Assembly: GCF_002104515.1 (NCBI RefSeq)
Contig: NZ_NBOE01000001.1
Span: 62,001-126,000, forward strand
DNA: 64,000 nt
Direction of reading: 5' to 3'
Source: Colwellia polaris
GTDB taxonomy: Bacteria > Pseudomonadota > Gammaproteobacteria > Enterobacterales > Alteromonadaceae
How positions within the stretch are numbered: the stretch's first letter is position 1; the number at the start of each line of letters is the position of its first letter. The notes below the pieces were generated by a model. That model was not told where the DNA came from, did no database searches, and saw only the letters and a list, made by a program, of their open reading frames with translations. Positions 57,216 through 64,000 of the stretch are shown piece after piece. The position numbers and the translations under genes were made by a program.

Positions 57216-57698
57216 TAAGGGCTGTTTGTTTTTTATATTGAATTTAAGCTTTAGTCGGCCCTGGTTAACTAAAGCTTAACGTTTGTGAAGCTCTTTTAAT
57301 CTAAGTTATCTAAGTTATCTAAGTTATCTAAGTTATCTAAGTTATCTAAGTTATCTGAGTTAAATCAAGCTTATCTAGGTTGTGACTAAAGTATCTGCCT
57401 ATTAAGTCTAATATCATCAACATCATACTGATTCAGCAATATATTTACCGTTAGATTGAACACTCGCTCATTTAGGTACAATATCTGAGTGAAATTTTAA
57501 GCAGAATTGTTTCGCTATAACACTGGGTTATCAGCTAGATCTTTTTAGGCTATTTAGTCGAGAATATTTTAATTTTTGTGCTTTAATTTTAGCCTGATAG
57601 CCGTTATGCTTAGGCTTTAATCACAGGGTTAAATGTAGCGGCTCCAAGCCTGGAGTTTAATCGCTCAAGCCCTCTCTTCGTAAAAGGTAAACCCAAAA
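57216..57698. other. Long spacer before the aminotransferase gene
   Basis: About 480 bases without a gene. It has an 11-bp hairpin TAAGCTTTAGT/ACTAAAGCTTA (57245-57278), six CTAAGTTAT repeats (57301-57354) and a short CTCCA/TGGAG hairpin at 57642-57655 close to the next gene. AAAGG at about 57683 is the likely ribosome binding site of the aminotransferase. I see no tRNA or small RNA that I can name. Confidence 0.55.
57301..57354 (+). repeat. Six tandem copies of CTAAGTTAT
   Basis: Six perfect 9-bp units are followed by a degenerate seventh (CTGAGTTAA). It lies in the spacer between the DUF445 and aminotransferase genes. The units are not separated by spacers, so it is not a CRISPR array. Confidence 0.97.
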
Positions 57699-58886
57699 AT
57701 GTTTGGTAGCTTAACGGCGTTGCCTGCCGATCCTATTTTAGGCTTGTTGGCTAAATATCGTGAAGACTCTAATCCGAATAAAATCGACTTAGGTGTTGGT
57801 GTCTATAAAAATGAAGCGGGTCATACAGAAGTTTTAAAGTGTGTAAAAGCCGCTGAAAAACATCGACTCGATACTGAAGATACCAAAGTTTATATTGGCC
57901 CAACAGGCTCATCACTTTTTAACGAAGAAATGGCTAAGTTAGTATTCGGTCATCATAAAGTGTTGCTTGAAAATCGTGCGCGAACGGTTTCTACACCTGG
58001 TGGTACTGGGGCGTTACGAGTAGCGGCTGAGTTTATTAATTCATGTAAAGCTGGCGCAACTATTTGGGTAAGTAATCCTACTTGGGCAAACCATACCGGT
58101 GTATTTGAAGCCGCAGGATTAAATGTAAAAACGTATCCTTATTATGATTATGAAAACAAAACCCTTGATTTCGATGGCATGTTAGCGGCTTTAAAAGAAG
58201 TTAAAGCTGATGATACCGTATTGCTTCATGCTTGTTGTCATAACCCAAGTGGTATGGATTTAACCAATGAACAATGGCAACAAGTTGCTGAAGTTGCTAA
58301 AGACATTGGCTTTTTACCATTAATTGATATGGCTTACCAAGGTTTTGGTGAAGGTTTAGACGAAGATGCCTATGGTCTACGATTAATGGCTGACAGCGTA
58401 AAAGAAATGATCGTTTGTAGTTCATGTTCTAAAAACTTTGGTTTATACCGCGAACGTATTGGCGCTTGCACTATTATTGGTGAAACCTCGCACAGTGCTG
58501 ATATTGCAAATTCTGTATTACTTAGCGTAATTCGTTGTATTTATTCAATGCCACCAGCACATGGTGCGGCATTAGTGGAAACTATTCTGCATTCTGACGA
58601 GCTACGTGCGCAATGGCACAGCGAGCTTAAAGAAATGCGTGATCGCATTAATGGCAATCGTCAATTATTGGTTGATAAGCTTGTTGAAAACGGCGTAACA
58701 CGCGACTTTAGCTTTATTCCTCGTCAAAAAGGTATGTTTTCTTTCTTAGGTATAACGCCTGAGCAAGTACAACAACTGCAAGATGAATACAGCATTTACA
58801 TGGTGGGTTCAAGCCGTATGAGCATTGCCGGTATTGCTAACCGCAACGTTGATTACTTAGCACAATCAATCGCAAAGGTGCTATAA
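57699..58886 (+). CDS. Aspartate/aromatic amino acid aminotransferase
   Basis: The 395-residue class I PLP enzyme matches the AspC/TyrB family. It opens with LPADPILGLLAKYREDSNPNKI in part, and shows GVGVYKNEAG, YIGPTGSSLF, VSTPGGTGALR, NPTWANH, LLHACCHNPSG, the PLP-binding lysine in SSCSKNFGLYRERIG, and the C-terminal Arg in GSSRMSIAGI. It transfers amino groups between aspartate or aromatic amino acids and 2-oxoglutarate. I leave the symbol open because AspC and TyrB substrate range cannot be decided from sequence. A strong terminator follows; it is monocistronic. Confidence 0.94.
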   Translation: MFGSLTALPADPILGLLAKYREDSNPNKIDLGVGVYKNEAGHTEVLKCVKAAEKHRLDTEDTKVYIGPTGSSLFNEEMAKLVFGHHKVLLENRARTVSTPGGTGALRVAAEFINSCKAGATIWVSNPTWANHTGVFEAAGLNVKTYPYYDYENKTLDFDGMLAALKEVKADDTVLLHACCHNPSGMDLTNEQWQQVAEVAKDIGFLPLIDMAYQGFGEGLDEDAYGLRLMADSVKEMIVCSSCSKNFGLYRERIGACTIIGETSHSADIANSVLLSVIRCIYSMPPAHGAALVETILHSDELRAQWHSELKEMRDRINGNRQLLVDKLVENGVTRDFSFIPRQKGMFSFLGITPEQVQQLQDEYSIYMVGSSRMSIAGIANRNVDYLAQSIAKVL

Positions 58887-58899
58887 GCTAACGCTATAT

Positions 58900-58932
58900 A
58901 CTCCATGTATGCACTCATACATGGAGTTTTTT
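58900..58932 (+). terminator. Rho-independent terminator of the aminotransferase gene
   Basis: ACTCCATGTATG and CATACATGGAGT form a perfect 12-bp stem around CACT, followed by six T residues. It begins 14 bases after the stop. Confidence 0.93.
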
Positions 58933-59159
58933 ACTTCTGCTAAGTAAATACTCCTAACACTCTTTCTACCCTTAATATCTACAAGCACTGCAAAAGCAAC
59001 TTAAGTTAATGTACCAATAATGCGAGCAAAAAATTAAACATCGACACGTTGATAACCCGTTTTCATGTTACTTTGTTATGCGGCGAAATTTGAGCACGCT
59101 ATACTATAAAGTTAAGCTAATAGTTAGCTGAGAAATTTTATATTAGTTAAGGATTATTT

Positions 59160-59567
59160 ATGATTAAACCTATTGCGCTAGATCATATCGTTTTGCGCAC
59201 CACCAAATACCAAGCACTTATTGACTTTTATTGTGACGTATTAGGTTGTGTTGTCGAGCGAGTATTACCCGACGATATAGGTTTAACGCAACTGCGAGCC
59301 GGCAGTTCATTAATAGATATAGTGAAGGTAAATTCAACGTTAGGAAAAGTTGGCGGTGAAGCACCCAAAACTACCGGTAATAATGTTGATCACTTCTGTT
59401 TACAAATAGCCGCGTTTGATGAAACTGCTTTAAAAAACTTCCTCACCAGTAAAGGGGTTGAAGTTGGTGATTTTGAAGAAAGATATGGGGCAGAAGGTAT
59501 GGGTCGTTCGTTGTATTTAACCGATATTGCCGGTAATAATGTTGAATTACGCGCTAAAATTCCTTAG
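59160..59567 (+). CDS. VOC (glyoxalase/bleomycin resistance) superfamily protein
   Basis: The 135-residue protein has the paired beta-alpha-beta units of the VOC fold. His9 in LDHIVLRTT, the NVDHFCL strand and the closing Glu in NNVELRAK are in metal-ligand positions. Members range from glyoxalases to dioxygenases and resistance proteins; the substrate is not predictable here. AAGGA upstream supports the ATG. It is about 170 bases from gmk and probably a separate unit. Confidence 0.85.
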   Translation: MIKPIALDHIVLRTTKYQALIDFYCDVLGCVVERVLPDDIGLTQLRAGSSLIDIVKVNSTLGKVGGEAPKTTGNNVDHFCLQIAAFDETALKNFLTSKGVEVGDFEERYGAEGMGRSLYLTDIAGNNVELRAKIP

Positions 59568-59739
59568 TTTAAAAAAAGAATCAACAAATTATTCAAAGCA
59601 AAATTATGGGAAATGGGCGAACTTTTAGGTATAGTGCGCGACAATAAATTTTGACTATGCCAAGTTACATTGCGTTCTATGCAATAACATTATTGGCACT
59701 ACCATAAGCTGCTATTAATTCAGCTACAAAGGATAAATT

Positions 59740-60363
59740 GTGACAACCAAAGGCAACCTTTTCATTCTGTCTGCGCCAAGTGGTGCAGGGAAATCGAGTT
59801 TAATTTCCGCCTTACTCAAGCAAGCATCATCGCGACCTATGCAAGTATCTGTTTCTCATACTACACGTAATGCGCGCCCTGGTGAAGTTGACGGCCAGCA
59901 CTACCATTTTGTTAGTGTAACTAAATTCAAGCAGTCAATTGCTGATAAGCACTTTTATGAATACGCTGAAGTATTTGGAAATTTTTACGGCACAAGTGAA
60001 GTCGCAATAGATCAACAACTTGCACAAGGTATCGACGTATTTCTTGATATTGACTGGCAAGGTGCTCAACAAGTTAGAATGAAAAAGCCTGACGTCACAA
60101 CAATATTTATTAGTCCGCCTTCAAAACAAGAGTTAGAAAACCGTTTACGTGGCCGAGGCCAAGACAGTGAAGAAGTTATTCAAGCAAGAATGAGTGAAGC
60201 ACAAGCACAATGTTCACACTATCAAGAGTTCGATTATATTATTGTTAACGATGATTTCGAGCAGGCATTAGCTGATTTAACCACAGTAGTGAACAACCAA
60301 CGCTTAAAACGCAGCCAACAAGCGAGCGAGCATCAAGCTTTATTTGATGAATTATTAGCGTAG
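59740..60363 (+). CDS. gmk: Guanylate kinase
   Basis: The 207-residue enzyme phosphorylates GMP to GDP. It starts at GTG 59740, behind AAAGGA. P-loop [10 protein letters not shown] (11-20), the GMP-binding [20 protein letters not shown] (in part) and [10 protein letters not shown] are clear. It heads the conserved gmk-rpoZ-spoT-ridA-trmH block, in which nucleotide supply and ppGpp metabolism genes lie together. Confidence 0.97.
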   Translation: MTTKGNLFILSAPSGAGKSSLISALLKQASSRPMQVSVSHTTRNARPGEVDGQHYHFVSVTKFKQSIADKHFYEYAEVFGNFYGTSEVAIDQQLAQGIDVFLDIDWQGAQQVRMKKPDVTTIFISPPSKQELENRLRGRGQDSEEVIQARMSEAQAQCSHYQEFDYIIVNDDFEQALADLTTVVNNQRLKRSQQASEHQALFDELLA

Positions 60364-60437
60364 AACGCTTGCTTACATGCGTGTAGATCAAGTAAACTAC
60401 GCGACTATTTTATGAATTTAATTGTTGGAGAGACCAA

Positions 60438-60713
60438 ATGGCTCGCGTAACTGTTGAAGATGCCGTAGAAAAAGTCGGTAATCGTTTTGACTTGGTGTTA
60501 ATTGCATCTCGTCGTGCTCGTCAAATTGCTACGGGCGGTAAAGATCCATTGGTTGAAGTTGAAAATGACAAACCAACAGTAATTGCTTTACGTGAAATCG
60601 AAGCTGGCCTTATTACTACTGAAGTAATGGACGTTTCAGATAAGCATGAGCAAGTACAACAAGACGCTGCTGAATTAGATGCTGTTGCAGCAATTGTTGG
60701 TGGTAACCAATAA
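60438..60713 (+). CDS. rpoZ: RNA polymerase omega subunit
   Basis: The 91-residue subunit helps assemble and stabilise RNA polymerase and forms part of a ppGpp site. It starts [28 protein letters not shown] (in part), with [22 protein letters not shown], the canonical omega pattern. TTGGAGAG precedes the ATG. A strong terminator follows its stop, so spoT has its own promoter or depends on read-through. Confidence 0.97.
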   Translation: MARVTVEDAVEKVGNRFDLVLIASRRARQIATGGKDPLVEVENDKPTVIALREIEAGLITTEVMDVSDKHEQVQQDAAELDAVAAIVGGNQ

Positions 60714-60747
60714 TTATTTCTAACGTTTAACGTTAGTAGCAACATTC

Positions 60748-60787
60748 AAAACGCGTAAATTACATCACTGTGATTTACGCGTTTTTT
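60748..60787 (+). terminator. Rho-independent terminator of rpoZ
   Basis: AAAACGCGTAAATTACA pairs with TGTGATTTACGCGTTTT, a 17-bp stem with one T-G pair and a TCAC loop, running into T residues. It separates rpoZ from spoT. Confidence 0.93.
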
Positions 60788-60981
60788 ATTATCTGCTCAT
60801 GGTTCATGAGAAAAATTCGTGCAAATGTGTTTCAAATTAAGTTAATTAGCTACTTTTTTTAATGGTTAGAATGAAAAAGTAGTTCGCATAATTAATCAAA
60901 ATGGCATAAATATTGGCATAGCGGCAAAATAATCGTATTCTAAACTAATCACAGCGTCAGCAATCATCAGGGAATTATTGG

Positions 60982-63093
60982 GTGTACCTTTTTGAACCAC
61001 TAAAAGAACATGTATCAAGTTATTTATCGAAAGTACAAATTGACCTGCTAAAGCAGGCCTATATTGTTGCGCGCGAGGCCCACGATGGCCAAATGCGTTC
61101 TAGTGGTGAGCCATATATAACCCACCCCGTAGCCGTTGCGCTGAATCTCGCCAAAATGCACCTAGATCACGAAACGCTAATGGCAGCATTACTGCACGAC
61201 GTCATTGAAGACACTCCGGTAACCAAAGATCAGCTTTCAGAGCTTTTTGGTCATACGGTTGCTGAATTGGTTGAAGGTGTTAGTAAACTAGACAAGCTAA
61301 AGTTTGATAATAAAGAAGAAATGCAGGCGGAAAACTTCCGTAAAATGATCTTAGCCATGGTGCAAGACATACGCGTTATTTTGATTAAACTCGCTGACCG
61401 CACGCATAACATGCGTACACTAGGCTCTTTACGACCTGATAAACGTCGTCGTATTGCCCGAGAAACATTAGAAATTTATGCCCCAATTGCTAATCGTCTG
61501 GGTATTCACGATGTAAAAAATGAATTAGAAGTTTTAGGTTTTGAAGCATTATATCCTATGCGCTCACGTGCGTTAAAATCAGCCGTTAAACAAGCACGTG
61601 GTAACCGCAAAGAAATTATCAATAATATTCAACAAGAAGTCACTAGCCGCTTAGCGGAAAATGGCATTAAAGCGCAAGTTATTGGCCGAGAAAAACATCT
61701 CTATTCAATTTATCGAAAAATGCGCAATAAAGAGCTTATGTTCAATGAAGTTATGGATATTTATGCTTTTAGAATTATTGTTGGTGATAAAATAGACGAC
61801 TGTTACCGTGCTTTAGGCGCAGCTCATAATTTATTTAAACCTATCGAGTCTAGATTTAAAGACTATATTGCTATACCAAAAACTAACGGCTATCAGTCAT
61901 TGCACACCTCTTTAATTGGTCCGCATGGTATTCCGGTTGAGATACAAATTCGTACCAACGATATGGACCAAATGGCAGATAAAGGTGTTGCGGCGCATTG
62001 GTTATATAAACAAGATGGTGAAGATACTGGCACCACAGCACAGATGAAAGCACGTCGATGGATGCAAAGTTTATTAGAACTACAGCAAAGCGCGGGCAGT
62101 TCGTTTGAGTTTATCGAAAATGTAAAATCGGATTTATTTCCAGAAGAAATTTATGTTTTCACCCCTGATGGTCGCATTGTTGAATTACCGATGGGCGCAA
62201 CCGCGGTTGACTTTGCTTATGCTGTTCATACTGATGTTGGTAACTCATGTGTAGGCGTTAAAGTTGAACGTAAACCTTTCCCATTAAGTAAGCCATTAGA
62301 TTCAGGCCAAACCATAGAGGTTGTAACCTCAACAGCCGCCAGACCAAACGCCACTTGGCTTAACTTTGTTGTTACCGCCAAAGCTCGCTTGCAAATTCGT
62401 ACATACTTACGATCGCAAGAAAAAACCGAGTCGTTAGCGTTAGGACGTAGGTTACTGAGCCATGCACTTGGAGCTACCAAGCTAGAAGATATTGCTGAAG
62501 AAAAATTAACCCAAGTGGTTAAGGATACAGGTAACAGTAATGTTGAAGAGTTACTGATAAACATAGGTTTGGGTAATGCCTTAAGTATAGGTATTGCTAA
62601 GCGCTTGAAAGACGAGTTTACCGAAGAGTCTGATCTGCTTAAGCCTGCAGCAACTAAAAATAAAATGCCAATTAAAGGCACCGAAGGCATGATGGTTAGT
62701 TATGGTAAATGTTGTCGCCCTATTCCTGGCGATTCAATATTAGCCTACCTAAGCCCAGGAAAAGGTTTAATGGTGCACCAACATGGCTGTCGTAATAACA
62801 AAGGTCATGAGCAAGGCAGTTTATTCCCTGTGCGCTGGGATACTGACATAGATCGAGATTTTATTGCTAAGTTACGTATTGAAATTCTTAACCATAAAGG
62901 TGCATTGGCAGCATTAACCAATGTGGTCGCTCGTTGTGGCTCAAATGTTCACTCACTTAATTCAGGTGAAAAAGAGTCAGGCTTGTATCTTATCGATATA
63001 GAAATTACTTGTCGGAACAGGGTTCATCTTGCCGACATCATCAGAAAAATTAAAGTTATGGGCGACGTTCAACGCGTAGTTCGTAATAAATAG
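60982..63093 (+). CDS. spoT: Bifunctional (p)ppGpp synthetase/hydrolase SpoT
   Basis: The 703-residue enzyme makes and degrades (p)ppGpp. Start is GTG 60982, preceded by AGGGA, giving the standard [15 protein letters not shown]. The hydrolase HD domain is intact: [26 protein letters not shown] with His72-Asp73 and Glu76-Asp77. The synthetase domain follows ([11 protein letters not shown] and [15 protein letters not shown], about 240-330), then TGS ([10 protein letters not shown], about 385-450), a helical and zinc-finger-like region ([10 protein letters not shown]) and ACT (about 625-703). It acts together with gppA at 27.9 kb in pppGpp turnover. It is followed by ridA after 13 bases. Confidence 0.97.
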   Translation: MYLFEPLKEHVSSYLSKVQIDLLKQAYIVAREAHDGQMRSSGEPYITHPVAVALNLAKMHLDHETLMAALLHDVIEDTPVTKDQLSELFGHTVAELVEGVSKLDKLKFDNKEEMQAENFRKMILAMVQDIRVILIKLADRTHNMRTLGSLRPDKRRRIARETLEIYAPIANRLGIHDVKNELEVLGFEALYPMRSRALKSAVKQARGNRKEIINNIQQEVTSRLAENGIKAQVIGREKHLYSIYRKMRNKELMFNEVMDIYAFRIIVGDKIDDCYRALGAAHNLFKPIESRFKDYIAIPKTNGYQSLHTSLIGPHGIPVEIQIRTNDMDQMADKGVAAHWLYKQDGEDTGTTAQMKARRWMQSLLELQQSAGSSFEFIENVKSDLFPEEIYVFTPDGRIVELPMGATAVDFAYAVHTDVGNSCVGVKVERKPFPLSKPLDSGQTIEVVTSTAARPNATWLNFVVTAKARLQIRTYLRSQEKTESLALGRRLLSHALGATKLEDIAEEKLTQVVKDTGNSNVEELLINIGLGNALSIGIAKRLKDEFTEESDLLKPAATKNKMPIKGTEGMMVSYGKCCRPIPGDSILAYLSPGKGLMVHQHGCRNNKGHEQGSLFPVRWDTDIDRDFIAKLRIEILNHKGALAALTNVVARCGSNVHSLNSGEKESGLYLIDIEITCRNRVHLADIIRKIKVMGDVQRVVRNK

Positions 63094-63106
63094 CTTTAGG
63101 AAAATT

Positions 63107-63496
63107 ATGAAAACCATTATTAATACAGACAGTGCACCTAGTGCAATCGGGACATACAGCCAAGCAGTTAAGGTAAATAATACCGTTTATCTTTCAGGAC
63201 AAATTCCATTAGTGCCTGAAACGATGGAAATTGTTTCTGAAGATTTTGCTGAGCAAACACAACAAGTTTTTAAAAATATTGTTGCAGTATGTGAAGCGGC
63301 AGGTGGCAATATTAATGATCTGGTAAAAGTGAATATATTTTTACAAGATCTTGCTAATTTCGCGACCGTTAATGAAATTATGAGCCAGTATTTTTCACAA
63401 CCTTACCCTGCACGCGCAGCGGTGCAAGTGGCTCGGTTACCAAAAGATGTTGCTATTGAAATTGACGGTATTATGGAATTACCTAACTACAGTTAA
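63107..63496 (+). CDS. ridA: RidA family enamine/imine deaminase
   Basis: The 129-residue trimeric protein hydrolyses reactive 2-aminoacrylate and related enamines formed by PLP enzymes. [23 protein letters not shown] (in part), the [20 protein letters not shown] helix and [20 protein letters not shown] with the conserved Arg and Glu are present. AGGA precedes the ATG, 13 bases after spoT, the usual operon in gammaproteobacteria. Confidence 0.95.
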   Translation: MKTIINTDSAPSAIGTYSQAVKVNNTVYLSGQIPLVPETMEIVSEDFAEQTQQVFKNIVAVCEAAGGNINDLVKVNIFLQDLANFATVNEIMSQYFSQPYPARAAVQVARLPKDVAIEIDGIMELPNYS

Positions 63497-63568
63497 TAAA
63501 CATCGCTTCATGTAAACGATAAATTCGATAAAGATATATTAATAAATAACCAACTTTAGAACACGTAT

Positions 63569-64000
63569 ATGACACCAGATAGACTACAAAGAATTAACAG
63601 CATGCTAGATCAACGCCAACCCGACTTAACCGTATGTATGGAAGGCGTGCATAAAACTCATAACTTAGCCGCGGTTGTTCGAACAGCTGACGCTATAGGT
63701 ATTAGTGATGTACATGCCGTATGGAAGAATGAAACCATGCGCCTTTCGGGCGGAAGTGCTGCGGGTAGTCAAAATTGGATAGATGTGCACGATTACAGTA
63801 ATACTGAAGATGCAATCACTGAATTAAAAAATCAAGGCATGCAGGTATTGGTCACTAACTTATCAGATACCGCAGTAGACTTTCGAGAAATTGACTATAC
63901 CAAACCTACCGCTATTATTTTAGGGCAAGAAAAGTTTGGCGCTTCTGCTAAAGCACTAGAAATGGCTGACCAAGATATTGTTATACCTATGGTTGGCATG
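63569..64000 (+). CDS. trmH: tRNA (guanosine18-2'-O)-methyltransferase, N-terminal part
   Basis: The frame starts at ATG 63569 and is open for 144 codons to the window edge. TPDRLQRINSMLDQRQPDLTV, VHKTHNLAAVVRTADAIGI (with the catalytic Arg), and the knot segments AIILGQEKFGAS and IVIPMVGM identify the SpoU/TrmH family, which methylates G18 in tRNA. The remaining C-terminal part lies outside the window. Its place after spoT and ridA is the standard spoU position. Confidence 0.94.
   Translation, partial: MTPDRLQRINSMLDQRQPDLTVCMEGVHKTHNLAAVVRTADAIGISDVHAVWKNETMRLSGGSAAGSQNWIDVHDYSNTEDAITELKNQGMQVLVTNLSDTAVDFREIDYTKPTAIILGQEKFGASAKALEMADQDIVIPMVGM

Noticed and set aside
57301-57360. Possible CRISPR array
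   Set aside because: The 9-bp units are directly joined with no spacers, and no cas genes are present.

Overview
The window looks like chromosomal DNA of a marine gammaproteobacterium of the Alteromonadales, most probably Colwelliaceae (Colwellia or Thalassotalea). The DNA is AT-rich, and most genes are conserved gammaproteobacterial housekeeping genes in familiar neighbourhoods: rsmD/ftsY-ftsE-ftsX/rpoH, tatABC-tatD-hemB, gppA-rhlB/trxA/rho, ubiD-fre, and gmk-rpoZ-spoT-ridA-trmH. Between them sit signalling and envelope genes typical of marine heterotrophs: TonB-dependent receptors, GGDEF/EAL proteins and a symporter-type sensor kinase. I saw no rRNA, tRNA, CRISPR array, prophage, integron or intact insertion sequence. 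The genus assignment is inference.

Layout. 1-0.9 kb: end of a lipoprotein operon (DUF4810, DUF799). 1.1-5.3 kb: a small secreted protein, a SapC-family protein, a long coiled-coil protein and a YjaG/DUF416 protein. 5.35-10.7 kb: a RegB/RegA-like redox two-component pair, a convergent TonB-dependent receptor resembling copper receptors, and a eukaryotic-type S-adenosylmethionine decarboxylase. A palindrome of the RegA/PrrA-box type lies upstream of the receptor. 10.8-18.7 kb: a serine hydrolase, a 54-bp perfect palindrome, rsmD, ftsY with 21 Glu-Pro repeats, ftsE, ftsX, an EAL-like/HDOD protein and rpoH. 19-27.7 kb: a GAF-GAF-GGDEF-EAL protein, an outer-membrane barrel, tatABC, tatD, a diguanylate cyclase and a magnesium-type hemB. 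27.9-35.1 kb: gppA, rhlB, trxA, rho, ubiD and fre. 35.3-43.8 kb: a solute-symporter hybrid kinase, a convergent LuxR-type response regulator, a GntP permease and a large TonB-dependent receptor, probably a carbon-source sensing and uptake block. 44-51 kb: a DedA-like protein, greB, a BON protein, a decayed GGDEF fragment, an MgtC-like protein, an OmpA-like lipoprotein and an M16 peptidase. 51.2-57.2 kb: an SDR, a CHASE2 class III nucleotide cyclase paired with a FecR-domain protein, a cyclophilin and a DUF445 protein. 57.7-64 kb: an aromatic/aspartate aminotransferase, a VOC protein, then gmk, rpoZ, spoT, ridA and a trmH cut by the window edge.

Three observations deserve attention. First, the CHASE2 cyclase has lost the frame linking its start to its body at a 10-bp tandem repeat, and removing one unit restores one continuous reading frame with a complete N-terminal membrane helix. 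This looks like a phase-variable or freshly shifted cyclase. Second, the RegBA-like pair, the GCGAC-N5-GTCGC palindrome and the adjacent receptor may form a small redox-controlled uptake module. Third, several short tandem repeats occur both in coding DNA (ftsY) and in intergenic DNA. All functional links are inferred from sequence and gene order only.
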